Of a stretch of DNA of 64,000 bases, positions 33,876-42,650 are shown piece after piece. Each line of letters opens with the position of its first letter. Positions within the stretch are counted from its first letter, which is position 1. The DNA is taken from contig NZ_JAXHGM010000002.1 in assembly GCF_034808145.1 (NCBI RefSeq), positions 434,001-498,000 of the forward strand, written 5' to 3'. The DNA is from Halorubellus sp034808145 (GTDB taxonomy: Archaea > Halobacteriota > Halobacteria > Halobacteriales > Natrialbaceae). The notes below the pieces were generated by a model that was given only the letters and a program-made list of their open reading frames with translations, was not told the origin of the DNA and did not search any database. The position numbers were made by a program, and so were the translations under genes.

Positions 33876-35054
33876 ATGGAGTTGCGAGCCCGGCCGACCG
33901 GCGTCGGCGCGACCGCGGCGCTCGTCAGCGCGGTCGCCGTCCTCTCCGTCGCGACCGGGCTCGTGAACATCACGAGCCCGACCGCCGGACCGCTCGCCGC
34001 GTACGTCCCGAGCGGCGTCCAGCAGGCGGCGGGGTTCACGGGCACCCTCACCGGGTTCGTGCTGCTCGTCGCCGCCGCGTCGATGCGGCGTGCGCTCCAC
34101 GTCTCCTGGCTGTCCGCGGTCGTCCTCCTCCCCGTCGCCGCCGCGCAGGGGCTCGTGCAGTCGAGCGTGTTCTCCATCCCGCTCGTCGTGCTGTCGGTCA
34201 TCGCGACCGGTGTCTGCTGGTGGAACCGCGAGCGCTTCGACCGCGAGATGTCGCTCACGAACTCCCAGATCGCGGCGGGGCTCGCGCTCGTCGGCGCGCA
34301 GATATACGGGACCGTCGGGACGTGGGCGCTCCGCGACGAGTTCCCGAGCGTCGAGTCGCTCGCGGACGCGTTCTACTTCACCGTCGTCACCGCGAGCACC
34401 GTCGGCTACGGCGACATCACGCCCGACTCGACCATCGGTGAACTGTTCGCGGTGAGCGTGCTCGTCGTCGGCGTCACCAGCTTCACCGCGGCACTCGGCG
34501 CGCTGTTCGCACCACTGCTCGAAGCCCGCTTCGAGACCGCACTCGGACGCATGAACGAATCAGAACTCGAACTCCTCGAGGACCACGTCGTCGTCCTCGG
34601 ATACGGCGACCTGACCGAACCGATACTGAGCGAACTCGTCGACGCGAAGGTGGACTTCGTCGTCGTCGCGAAACCGGAGAACTCGAACCTCCCCGAGCTG
34701 AAGGAACGCGACGTGCCGCTGGTCGTCGCGGACCCGAGCGACGAGGAGCCCCTCCAGCGCGTGCACATCGACCGCGCCAGAGCGGTGGTCGCGGCGACGA
34801 ACGACGACGCGAACGACGCGCTCGCCATCCTCACCGCGCGCGAACTCCGCCCCGACGTGATCATCGTCGCGGCCGCGACCGACCGCGAGAACGTCGACAA
34901 ACTCAAGCGCGCCGGCGCGGACACCGTCATCAGTCCCGCGCTCATCGGCGGCCACCTCCTCGTCGAGTCCGCGCTCGGGAACACCGACTCCGAGAGCATC
35001 GCGAACCGGCTCGTCGGCGGTCCGCTCGCCACGTCGAACGAGAGCGAGGACTGA
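33876..35054 (+). CDS. potassium channel with pore loop and RCK (TrkA-N) domain
   Basis: 392 residues. Four or more hydrophobic helices precede the pore. The selectivity filter is TVGYGD at residues 175-180 (FTVVTASTVGYGDITPDS), diagnostic of K+ channels. The last membrane helix leads to a cytosolic RCK domain starting VVVLGYGDLTEPILSEL. Here the Rossmann glycine pattern is GYGDL rather than GxGxxG, so nucleotide binding may be altered. GTTAAGT about 28 bases before the ATG is a good promoter box. It is divergent from the TrkA-C-like pair, which could regulate it. Confidence 0.92.
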   Translation: MELRARPTGVGATAALVSAVAVLSVATGLVNITSPTAGPLAAYVPSGVQQAAGFTGTLTGFVLLVAAASMRRALHVSWLSAVVLLPVAAAQGLVQSSVFSIPLVVLSVIATGVCWWNRERFDREMSLTNSQIAAGLALVGAQIYGTVGTWALRDEFPSVESLADAFYFTVVTASTVGYGDITPDSTIGELFAVSVLVVGVTSFTAALGALFAPLLEARFETALGRMNESELELLEDHVVVLGYGDLTEPILSELVDAKVDFVVVAKPENSNLPELKERDVPLVVADPSDEEPLQRVHIDRARAVVAATNDDANDALAILTARELRPDVIIVAAATDRENVDKLKRAGADTVISPALIGGHLLVESALGNTDSESIANRLVGGPLATSNESED

Positions 35055-35191
35055 CCGAGGGTCGGCGCTTCGACACGTCGAACGAGGGGACGGAGACGAG
35101 TCGACGCTCGGGGAGACGGTTGGGCGAGTCCGTTCTTGGCCGCGAGGCGGGCGTCCGCGACGTGGAATCCCTCGGTGCGGTCGACGGACGG

Positions 35192-36670
35192 TCAGTGCTT
35201 GCCGCGGTGGACGATGGCGACGTCCGTCTTCACGTCCGTGATGCGCTCGAACGTCGGCGGGGCGAGGAACCGCGACGCCGCCGACCGGTCCGTGCTCGCG
35301 CCGACGACGACGAGGTCGTACTGGGTGGCGTTCGCCGCGAGGAACCGCTCGATGCTCGCTCGCGACACGCGCGTCTCGAACCCGGCGTCGAACGTCTCCA
35401 CGAGGTTCGCGAGCATCGCCTCCGCGCGCCGCCGCTGGCTCTCCGCGCCGATGCAGTGACAGACCGCGAGCGTGCCGGCGCGGCCGGCGACGCGCGTCGC
35501 GAAGTCCAGCATCGCGTGGGCCGTATCGCCCGGACGACCGACCGAGACGAGAACGTTACGCCACGTCTGGTCGAACTCGTCGTCGCCGCCGCGGAACACG
35601 ACCACGTCCACCGGCGCCTCGAACAACCCCTTCAGGTACCCGGAGAGCGAGCCGTGGGACTCCTCGTAGGGCGCGACGATGAGGTCGCAGTTCGCCTCCT
35701 CGGCCGCGCGCAGCGTCACGTTCGTCCGGCCGGACGCCGCGCTCGCGACGACGACCTCGCAGGGCACCCCGACCCGCGTCCGGACCCGGCTCGCGAGGCG
35801 CTCCAACCGCATCGCCGCCTGTCCCGCGACCTGCTCGCGCGCGTCCGTCGTCGCGTCCTCGACGGCATCGTCACCGTCGACGGGCGCGTCGTCACCGGTC
35901 GCGCGTTCGGTCGCGATGGCGTCCTCCGCGGCTGCGACCGCGTCGTCCGCGACCACGTCCAGGAGGACCACCTTCCCTGCCTCGTGTGCGCCCGCGAGAT
36001 GCGCCGCGAACAACGCCGCCTCCCGTCCCTGGTCGCCGACGACCGGGACGAGCACGCGGTCGTCGCTCTTCGTCGTCTGGTAGAGGTACTGCGCGCGCCG
36101 GTCGTAGATCAGCTCGCGCCACGCGTAGAACACGCCCGCGACGAACGACGACGCCACCACGATACCGAGGACGTACGGGACGACCTCGCCGTAGTCCGCG
36201 ACGAGCGTCAGGAGCGCCGCGGAGAACGCCGACGGTGCCTCCACGTCCGCCGCCCACGTCACCGTGCCGACGGCGAAGATGGCGACCGCTGCGCTCGCCG
36301 CCGTCGTCGCGGGACTCCCCGTCGCCCACGGCAGCACGTCCGCTGCCCGAACCGCTAACAGCCCGCAGAGCGCGCCCGCGGTGAGGCCGCCGACGAACCG
36401 CACGGGAGAGGCGTACTTGCTCTCGGGGTTCGCGAACAGCGTGTACGTGCCCGACGCCAGCGGCGGGAACAGGAGGAACGACACGTCCTCGCTCACCTGG
36501 GAGACGTACGTGACGAACGCGATGAGCAGTGGGACGAACGTGATCACGGACAGATGCAGGAGGTTCCCGGTGTGCTCGACCCAGTTCCTGAACTCCTGGA
36601 GTTCGCGGCGCTCTATCCGGCGGACGCGCCGCCACGCGCTCCAGAACCGCGGCCGCCACCGCTCGAACAT
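35192..36670 (-). CDS. HPP membrane domain fused to two universal-stress domains
   Basis: 492 residues from the ATG at 36670. After a basic N-terminus come about four to five membrane helices (residues about 30-210) matching the HPP family, with FLLFPPLASGTYTLF and NPESKYASPVRFVGG. A Usp-like domain spans about 225-375 (RVLVPVVGDQGREAALFAA and LIVAPYEESHGSLSG). A second follows (NVLVSVGRPGDTAHAMLDFA and VVGASTDRSAASRFL). HPP proteins have been linked to nitrite transport in plants and cyanobacteria; the Usp domains suggest regulation. A CTTTACTAC box upstream on the minus strand may be the promoter. Confidence 0.82.
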   Translation of the reverse strand: MFERWRPRFWSAWRRVRRIERRELQEFRNWVEHTGNLLHLSVITFVPLLIAFVTYVSQVSEDVSFLLFPPLASGTYTLFANPESKYASPVRFVGGLTAGALCGLLAVRAADVLPWATGSPATTAASAAVAIFAVGTVTWAADVEAPSAFSAALLTLVADYGEVVPYVLGIVVASSFVAGVFYAWRELIYDRRAQYLYQTTKSDDRVLVPVVGDQGREAALFAAHLAGAHEAGKVVLLDVVADDAVAAAEDAIATERATGDDAPVDGDDAVEDATTDAREQVAGQAAMRLERLASRVRTRVGVPCEVVVASAASGRTNVTLRAAEEANCDLIVAPYEESHGSLSGYLKGLFEAPVDVVVFRGGDDEFDQTWRNVLVSVGRPGDTAHAMLDFATRVAGRAGTLAVCHCIGAESQRRRAEAMLANLVETFDAGFETRVSRASIERFLAANATQYDLVVVGASTDRSAASRFLAPPTFERITDVKTDVAIVHRGKH

Positions 36671-36818
36671 AGCCGGTGGTTCCGTGGGGAGGTAGTAAAG
36701 CGATTCCCTCCGGTGTGGGTCTCGAGTACGCGGGTCACGTGTCGTCGCGAGCGTCGTCGCCGCGCCCGGCCTGCACGGCCGCCCACCGCTTATCATCGGT
36801 CGCTCCTAACCGTCGGGC

Positions 36819-37613
36819 ATGGCGGACGACGACGGGCTCGACGCGGCGACCGAGGCGGACGCGAGCACCGAGTTCGGTGAGAGCGACGGCAGCGTCCCCG
36901 CGGACCCGGTGGCGCTCTCGGTCGGGTACGTGCGAGCGACGAAGGCCGGCAACGGCGCCCCTGCGAGGTACCGGCGGGCGCTCGCGGCGCTCGACTCGCG
37001 GACGCTCGTCGACGCACTCGACCCTGACGCCGCGCGGCTGGCGTTCTGGCTGAACGTCTACAACGCGTCGGTTCAGGACCACCTCGAGCGCGACCCGCAG
37101 CTGTTCGAGGAGCGTGGACTCGTCCCGCGACGCCCGATCTTCCGCCGGAACCTCCTCACGGTCGCGGGCGAGTCCCTGAGCGTCGACGACGTCGAGCACG
37201 GTATCCTCAGGCGCTCCCGGAGCGGTATCGGGCTCGGGTACGTGCCGCGACTCCGGCGGAGTCGGTTCGAGCGCCGGCATCGCGTGGACGACGTCGACCC
37301 CCGGATTCACTTCGCGCTGAACTGTGGCGCGGCGTCGTGCCCGCCGGTGCTCGCGTACACCGCCGACGACGTCGACGAGCAACTCGACGCGTCGACGCGG
37401 GGCTACCTCGATGCCGAGGTCAGCTACGACCCGACGACGGGAACGGCGACGGTCCCGAAGCTGTTCTCGTGGTACCGCGGCGACTTCGGCGGGAAAGCAG
37501 GTATCAGGCGCTTCCTCCACGCGCACGACGCGGTACCGGCGGACACGACTCCGTCGCTCGCGTGGACGGAGTACGACTGGACGCTGAAGCTCGGCCGGTA
37601 CGCGGACGCGTGA
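36819..37613 (+). CDS. DUF547 domain protein
   Basis: 264 residues. The DUF547 landmarks are FWLNVYNASVQDHL, VEHGILRR, RIHFALNCGAASCPPVLAYTADDVD and a late SWYRGDFGG. The conserved Cys-Gly-Ala-Ala-Ser-Cys resembles an active-site-like cluster, but the family's function is unknown. The first 30 residues are acidic and low-complexity. No signal peptide is seen, so it is probably cytosolic. It is divergent from the HPP/Usp gene. Confidence 0.85.
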   Translation: MADDDGLDAATEADASTEFGESDGSVPADPVALSVGYVRATKAGNGAPARYRRALAALDSRTLVDALDPDAARLAFWLNVYNASVQDHLERDPQLFEERGLVPRRPIFRRNLLTVAGESLSVDDVEHGILRRSRSGIGLGYVPRLRRSRFERRHRVDDVDPRIHFALNCGAASCPPVLAYTADDVDEQLDASTRGYLDAEVSYDPTTGTATVPKLFSWYRGDFGGKAGIRRFLHAHDAVPADTTPSLAWTEYDWTLKLGRYADA

Positions 37614-37811
37614 CGACGCTCGCTGTGACGCTGTCGGCGTAACGAGGCTCGCTGTGACGCTGGCGCTGTCGACGGGCTCGGGTCCGTCTCGAACCCGGAG
37701 TGGGTGTGGCGAGCAGGCAGTCTCGGGCGTCCGCGGGTCGACTGCACTCCCGCCTGAGTCGCGCGGACGACGAACGGTCAGGGCACGCCGACGTTCGCCG
37801 CGGCTTCGTGC

Positions 37812-38537
37812 TTAAATCCCCGCGGCGGCGTCGAGCGTGATCTGGATGGCGCGCTCGACGTTGTTCTTCGCTTTCTCGGGGAGTTCGTCGTCGTCGGTCG
37901 CGCCCTTCTGGGTGCCTTCGACGAGGTTCCCGTCGACCGTGCAGATGGCGCCCGCTTGCAGGCCCTTGCGGCGTGCGAGCGTGAACAGCGTCGCGGCCTC
38001 CATCTCGACGGCGAGGATGCCGGCGCGCTCCCAGTCCTCGACGTGCTCGTCGGTCTCGGCGTAGAACGCGTCGTCGCTCGCGATGGCGCCGACGTGGACG
38101 TCTTCGCCGTTCGCCTCCGCGCCGTCGACGAGCCCGCTGAGGACGTCGTAGTCGGGGACGGCGGGGTACTCGACGGCTTCGTAGCGCTTGCTGGTGCCTT
38201 CGTTCTTCGCGGCGCCGGTGGCGACGATCATGTCGCCGATCTCGATGCCTTCCTGGAGGGCGCCGGTGGTCCCGCAGCGGATGAACGTCTCGACGCCGAC
38301 GGCGGCGAGTTCCTCGACGGCGATGGCGGCGCTCGGGCAGCCGATGCCGGTCGAGCAGATGGTGAGGTCGGTGTCGTCGTACGTCGCGTTCACGACCTTG
38401 TACTCGCGGTTCTCGGCGACGACCTCGCTGTCGTCGCACATCGCGGCGATGCGGTCGACGCGCCCGGGGTCACCGGGGACGATAGCTGTTTCGTGGACGT
38501 CGCCTTCCTCGACGAGGAGATGCGGTTGTTTGGCCAT
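37812..38537 (-). CDS. nucleoside phosphorylase (uridine phosphorylase-like)
   Basis: 241 residues from the ATG at 38537. The family motifs are IVPGDPGRVDRIAAMCD near residue 20, STGIGCPSAAIAVEEL, FIRCGTTGALQ and the nucleoside-binding VEMEAATLFTLARRKG. It cleaves nucleosides with phosphate to free base and ribose-1-phosphate. Haloarchaea feed that product into the pentose bisphosphate pathway. An inverted repeat GTTTAC-N7-GTAAAC lies about 76 bases upstream and may be an operator. Confidence 0.92.
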   Translation of the reverse strand: MAKQPHLLVEEGDVHETAIVPGDPGRVDRIAAMCDDSEVVAENREYKVVNATYDDTDLTICSTGIGCPSAAIAVEELAAVGVETFIRCGTTGALQEGIEIGDMIVATGAAKNEGTSKRYEAVEYPAVPDYDVLSGLVDGAEANGEDVHVGAIASDDAFYAETDEHVEDWERAGILAVEMEAATLFTLARRKGLQAGAICTVDGNLVEGTQKGATDDDELPEKAKNNVERAIQITLDAAAGI

Positions 38538-38612
38538 GCTCGCGGATTCGGTGGTGCGTGACAAAAACGCCGCGTTCCGCGGTCCGGGCGTGGTGGCATG
38601 TCCGCTCCCGGG

Positions 38613-38631
38613 GTTTACACGAGACGTAAAC
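38613..38631. promoter_or_regulatory. 19-bp inverted repeat, possible operator
   Basis: GTTTACACGAGACGTAAAC has perfect 6-bp arms separated by seven bases. It sits about 76-94 bases upstream of the nucleoside phosphorylase ATG. The spacing fits a dimeric regulator half-site pair about one helical turn apart. Confidence 0.45.
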
Positions 38632-38969
38632 TTCTGGTTGGTGTCTGGCGTGTTCGGTGGGCTTTGGTGCTCGTGCTCGACGGCTCCTGTGTGGGTCACA
38701 CGGCACCGCGACCGCATCGAACCGCTCCGCGCCTCGTCCTCCCCAGCCGACGCCCCGCTCGCTGCGCTCGCGGACCGTCCCTCGCACGGTGTCAGCGCGC
38801 TCGCGCTCGTCGTCACTCGCGCGACCGCGCCACCGCGCGCCACCCGGCGGTCGAACGCTCGATTCGACTCACTGACCGGGCCGCGAGCGGCACGCGCCGC
38901 GCCGGCGGCGCGTGCGGCGGTTGCGGGTGGCGGTTGTGGAGCGGCGGCGGTTGCGGTCAAGCGCACTCA

Positions 38970-39002
38970 CCGCGAGCGCCGTGGGCGCTCGCGGCCTTTT
39001 TT
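38970..39002 (+). terminator. intrinsic-terminator-like hairpin with T6 run
   Basis: The arms CCGCGAGCGCC (38970-38980) and GGCGCTCGCGG (38984-38994) are perfectly complementary around a GTG loop and are followed by CC and six T. It is in plus-strand orientation, yet no plus-strand gene lies within about 1.3 kb upstream. Archaeal termination usually needs only the T run. Confidence 0.5.
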
Positions 39003-39024
39003 CATCAACGTTTTTTCGAGGCGC

Positions 39025-39043
39025 GGTGCGCCTCCGGCGCACC
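39025..39043. repeat. 8-bp perfect hairpin in the thymidine kinase upstream region
   Basis: GGTGCGCC at 39025-39032 and GGCGCACC at 39036-39043 are perfect arms around TCC. A T6 run lies just before (39011-39016) and an A6 run just after (39052-39057), so the structure could extend into a longer, nearly symmetrical stem. Confidence 0.55.
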
Positions 39044-39102
39044 CAACGAAGAAAAAAGGTTGTCGGAAGTTTTTCGCACCCGCCGTGCTTCGTGGCTGTC
39101 GA

Positions 39103-39828
39103 ATGCACGCCATCACGAACAGCGGTTGGGTGGAGGTCATAACGGGGAGCATGTTCTCCGGGAAGACCGAGGAGTTGCTGCGGCGGCTCCGGCGCGCGCG
39201 CATCGCCGAGCAGGACGTGGCCGTGTTCACGCCCGCGGTCGACGACCGGTACGGCGACGACGTCATCGGGAGTCACGAGGGTCGGGACTGGGACGCGACT
39301 GCGGTCCCGAACGAGGGCGAGGGCGTCTGGGAGATCGTCGAGCACGTCACGGACGAGGACGTCGTCGCGGTCGACGAGGCGAACTTCTTCGACGACACGC
39401 TCGTCAAGGTCTGCGACGCGCTCGCGAGCGACGGGCATCGCGTCGTCGTCTCCGGGACCGACCAGACGTTCCGCGGCGAACCGTTCCACCCGCTCCCCGA
39501 GCTGATGGCGACCGCCGAGTACGTCGAGAAGTTCCAGGCAATCTGCTCCGTGTGCGGCGAACCCGCGACGCGCAACCAGCGGCTCGTCGAGGGCGAGCCT
39601 GCGCACGTCGACGACCCCACCATCCTCGTCGGCGCCGAGGAGTCCTACGAGGCGCGCTGCCGGAACTGTCACACGCTCCAGACCGGGTCGCTCGACCGGA
39701 GTCTCGACGAGTTCACCGACGACGACCGAGCGGACCACGACCGAGCGGATGTCGACAAATCGGAGGGTGACCGACCGGACGACGCCGAAATCGCCGACCA
39801 GGCGTCCGCGCCGCCGGCGGACGAGTGA
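39103..39828 (+). CDS. tdk: thymidine kinase
   Basis: 241 residues from the ATG at 39103. It has the type II TK P-loop GSMFSGKTEELLRRL near residue 16, the Walker B VVAVDEANFF and the lasso zinc site with CSVC and CRNC pairs. It phosphorylates thymidine for salvage. The C-terminal 45 residues are an acidic tail with short DRADHDRADVD-type repeats, likely disordered. AAGTTTTT about 31 bases upstream is a candidate promoter box. Long in-frame upstream sequence crosses the structured intergenic region and is not coding. Confidence 0.94.
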   Translation: MHAITNSGWVEVITGSMFSGKTEELLRRLRRARIAEQDVAVFTPAVDDRYGDDVIGSHEGRDWDATAVPNEGEGVWEIVEHVTDEDVVAVDEANFFDDTLVKVCDALASDGHRVVVSGTDQTFRGEPFHPLPELMATAEYVEKFQAICSVCGEPATRNQRLVEGEPAHVDDPTILVGAEESYEARCRNCHTLQTGSLDRSLDEFTDDDRADHDRADVDKSEGDRPDDAEIADQASAPPADE

Positions 39829-39861
39829 CACGATGACCGTCGCTCTCCCGCGGGTGGTCCG

Positions 39862-40464
39862 ATGACGCAGTGGGTCGAGTCCGCGGAGGGCGGCCGCGAC
39901 CGCGGACCGCGAGCGGTGCTCCGTGCGTGGTTCGAGGTCGCGACCGCACCGTCGCGGTTCTACCGGACGGGCGTCGCTCCCGGCGACCAGGCACCCGGGT
40001 TGACGTTCGCGATGCTCGTCGTCCTCGTCGCGGAGGCCACGCGGTTCGCGCTCGTCCCGGACGCCTACCCCGTGATCGCTGACAGCGAACTGCTCTCGGG
40101 CGCGCTCTGGCTCGGCGTCGCCGTGCTCCTCGTCGCGCCCGCCGGCCTGCACCTACTCGCCGCCGTCGAGACGCTCCTGCTCGCCGCGCTCGCGCCCGAC
40201 CGCGGCGGCGTCAGCGAGACCGTTCAGGTGCTCGGGTACGCGACCGCACCGTGCGTGTTCGCCGGCATCCCCACGCCCGAGGTCCGCGCGGTCTGCGGGG
40301 TGTACGCGTTCGCGCTCCTCGTCGTCGGCGTCGGCGTCGTCCATCGCGTCTCGACGTGGCGCGCGTTCGTCCTCTCGCTCGTCCCCGGCGTCGTCGCGTA
40401 CGGCTACGGGTTCCGCGCGCTCGCCGCCATCGAGACGCTCCTCCGCAACTGGTTCATCATCTGA
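39862..40464 (+). CDS. YIP1-family membrane protein
   Basis: 200 residues with about five hydrophobic helices (residues about 48-66, 80-112, 124-140, 145-162 and 170-195). The N-terminal amphipathic WFEVATAPSRFYRTGV recalls the start of YIP1-domain proteins in haloarchaea. The function is unknown. It follows tdk by 33 bases and precedes tatA, all on the plus strand, so they may share a transcript. Confidence 0.65.
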   Translation: MTQWVESAEGGRDRGPRAVLRAWFEVATAPSRFYRTGVAPGDQAPGLTFAMLVVLVAEATRFALVPDAYPVIADSELLSGALWLGVAVLLVAPAGLHLLAAVETLLLAALAPDRGGVSETVQVLGYATAPCVFAGIPTPEVRAVCGVYAFALLVVGVGVVHRVSTWRAFVLSLVPGVVAYGYGFRALAAIETLLRNWFII

Positions 40465-40597
40465 CGACCCCTTCCGGCGGACGCCCGCCCGCCTCGACCG
40501 CCGCGTCCGATTACGCCGAGAAACGGCTCGCCAGCGCGTTACGGGCCCGATAGCGCGCACTTATGTTCTCTGGGTCCGTCTAGAACCTCGATACAGA

Positions 40598-40900
40598 ATG
40601 TCATTCCAGCTGTTCATCGGCGGCATCGGCGGGCCCGAGCTCGCCATCGTCCTCATGCTCGCCGTCCTCCTGTTCGGCGCGAACAAGCTCCCGAAGCTCG
40701 CACGAGCGAGCGGCGAGGCCATGGGCGAGTTCCAGAAGGGCCGCGACGAGGTCGAGCGAGAGATCCGCGAGGCGACCACCCTCGACGCCGCCGAGGACGC
40801 ACCCGCGAACGCGGACGCCGACGAGCACGTCGACGGCGACGAGTACGACGTGGACGCGGACCGCGAGGTCGACACGGACCGCGACGCACCCTCCGCCTGA
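40598..40900 (+). CDS. tatA: twin-arginine translocase subunit TatA
   Basis: 100 residues. One N-terminal membrane helix (ELAIVLMLAVLLFGANKLP) is followed by the FGANKLPKLARASGEAMGEFQKG amphipathic helix typical of TatA/E. The C-terminal 45 residues are an acidic tail. It forms the pore-like oligomer of the Tat pathway, used heavily by haloarchaea for folded secretory proteins. Several Tat substrates are in this window: the subtilase and lipoproteins including PstS. tatC is not present here. Confidence 0.92.
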   Translation: MSFQLFIGGIGGPELAIVLMLAVLLFGANKLPKLARASGEAMGEFQKGRDEVEREIREATTLDAAEDAPANADADEHVDGDEYDVDADREVDTDRDAPSA

Positions 40901-40986
40901 ACACGACCCTCCTTCGACCGCTCGCTTCCGGGACCGCGCTTCCACGCTCCATCGCTCGTCGACGGCCCTGACCCCGCTCGGGCGGG

Positions 40987-41622
40987 TCAGTCGCGGGCGT
41001 CGCGGACCGCAGCCAGGGCGGGCTCGGCGGCGGTTCGGAGGCCAGCAGCGAGGACGAACCCGGCGATGGCGAGTGGAATCGCGGCGACGGCGGCGACGGC
41101 GGCCGCGAACGCGAGCGCTTCGGGGAGCGAGACGACGCGCGCCCCGAGGTGGGGGTCGACGTAGGTGGTCCCGTAGCGCGTCGCGGCGGCACCGAAGACG
41201 GGGGCGGCGACGAGGACGGCCGTCGGGACGATCCCCGAGTTCGCGAGCGCGCTCGCCGCGCCGAGCGCGACGAGCGCGCCGCAGGCGACGAACGCGAGCG
41301 GTTCGGGACTCGTCCCCGTCCACGTGCCGTGCGCCCAGGACTCGAGGGTCTCGTACCCGACCGTCGTCGTCACGTGGTCGGCGGCGCCGACCGCGAGGAC
41401 GCCCGCGAGGAACACCAGTGCGACGGAGACGGCCGCGTTCCGCCCGAAGACGACCCGCCGGAGGCGGGCGCCCGGGAACGCCGCGGTCGCGGCCGCTGCC
41501 GCGTTCGGAATCGCGGAGAGCCTTCTCTTCAAGCTGTCCAGCGTCGTCGTGGAGGACGCGGGGGCCAGGGCCTTCCACGCCGGCCCGTCGGTCGCCGTCT
41601 CGTCGTCTGGAGGACGCTCCAT
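40987..41622 (-). CDS. hypothetical membrane protein downstream of the pst operon
   Basis: 211 residues. After about 50 polar residues come five hydrophobic segments, the last ending FVLAAGLRTAAEPALAAVRDA. Many Ala/Val/Gly residues and no recognisable family motif. It follows pstB by 95 bases on the same strand. It may therefore be read with the phosphate operon, where other genomes have phoU, although it does not resemble PhoU. Confidence 0.55.
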   Translation of the reverse strand: MERPPDDETATDGPAWKALAPASSTTTLDSLKRRLSAIPNAAAAATAAFPGARLRRVVFGRNAAVSVALVFLAGVLAVGAADHVTTTVGYETLESWAHGTWTGTSPEPLAFVACGALVALGAASALANSGIVPTAVLVAAPVFGAAATRYGTTYVDPHLGARVVSLPEALAFAAAVAAVAAIPLAIAGFVLAAGLRTAAEPALAAVRDARD

Positions 41623-41717
41623 ACGAAAACGACAACCCACGGATAACATCAAGATACCGGAAGGTGAAACGACGACTTGGACGAACGACGACGACGATGG
41701 CGAGCCGGGGCGCGGCG

Positions 41718-42650
41718 TTATCCGAACTTGCCGGTGATGTAGTCCTCGACGCGCTGGCTCTCGGGGTTCTCGAAGATCTTGTCGGTGTCGTCGTACTCGA
41801 CGAGTTCGCCGCCGGTGAGGAAGACGGCGGTCTGGTCGCTGATGCGGGCGGCCTGCTGCATGTTGTGCGTGACGATGACGACGGTGTACTCCTCGCTGAG
41901 CTCGTCCACGAGGTCCTCGATCTTGCTCGTGGCGATGGGGTCCAGCGCCGACGCCGGTTCGTCCATGAGGATGACCTCGGGGTCGACCGCCAGCGCTCGC
42001 GCGATGCACAGCCGCTGCTGTTGGCCGCCCGACAGCCCGAGGGCGTTGTCGTCGAGGCGGTCCGAGACCTCGTCCCAGAGGGCGGCCTGCCTGAGCGCGC
42101 GCTCGACGAGCTCGAGCTCCTCGTCGGTGTCGTCGCGCCCGAACAACCGCGCGAGCAGCCCGGTGTCCAGGTCGCCGTGCTTGCGCGGGCCGTAGCTGAT
42201 GTTCTCCTTGATGCTCTTCGGGAAGGGGTTGGGGGCCTGGAACACCATCCCGATGCGCTTGCGTAACTCGACGAGGTTCGCGTTCGCGTCGTAGATCTCG
42301 GTGCCGCCGAGCTCGACGCTGCCCTCGATGCGGGCGGCCTTGATGCGGTCGTTCATCCGGTTCAGACACCGCAGATAGGTGGATTTCCCGCAGCCGGAGG
42401 GGCCGATGAGCGCCGTCACCGAGTTCTCCGGGATGTCCATCGACACGTCCTTCAGCGCGTGGTCGTCGCCGTACCACACGTTCAGGTCCTCCACCGAGAG
42501 CTTCGCCTCACCCTCGAACTCGAAGGACGTCCATTCGTCACGGGTCTGCTCGGCGGTCTCGCCCGCGACCGTCGTCGATGTCGAGGACTCCGTGCTCGCG
42601 GTCTCGATGCCTGTGCTGTCGTCGTCGAAGTCTGATTCTTGCTTACTCAT
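41718..42650 (-). CDS. pstB: phosphate ABC transporter ATP-binding protein
   Basis: 310 residues. The Walker A is GPSGCGKST at residues 83-91. LSGGQQQRLCIARALAV is the ABC signature and VILMDEPASALDP the Walker B. LNVWYGDDHALKDVSMDIP at the start of the domain is PstB-like. An acidic 45-residue N-terminal extension precedes it. The ATP-binding subunit energises phosphate import. Its start overlaps the pstA end by 8 bases, indicating translational coupling. Confidence 0.95.
   Translation of the reverse strand: MSKQESDFDDDSTGIETASTESSTSTTVAGETAEQTRDEWTSFEFEGEAKLSVEDLNVWYGDDHALKDVSMDIPENSVTALIGPSGCGKSTYLRCLNRMNDRIKAARIEGSVELGGTEIYDANANLVELRKRIGMVFQAPNPFPKSIKENISYGPRKHGDLDTGLLARLFGRDDTDEELELVERALRQAALWDEVSDRLDDNALGLSGGQQQRLCIARALAVDPEVILMDEPASALDPIATSKIEDLVDELSEEYTVVIVTHNMQQAARISDQTAVFLTGGELVEYDDTDKIFENPESQRVEDYITGKFG

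Larger units (their letters stand above)
38538..39102. other. structured GC-rich intergenic region between nucleoside phosphorylase and thymidine kinase
   Basis: 565 bases between divergent starts with no believable gene. The left end has the phosphorylase promoter and a 19-bp inverted repeat. The centre (about 38,700-38,960) is extremely GC-rich with many short complementary segments. The right end has two strong hairpins with T or A runs (38970-39002 and 39011-39059) just before tdk. A non-coding RNA on the plus strand is possible but unproven. Confidence 0.5.
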
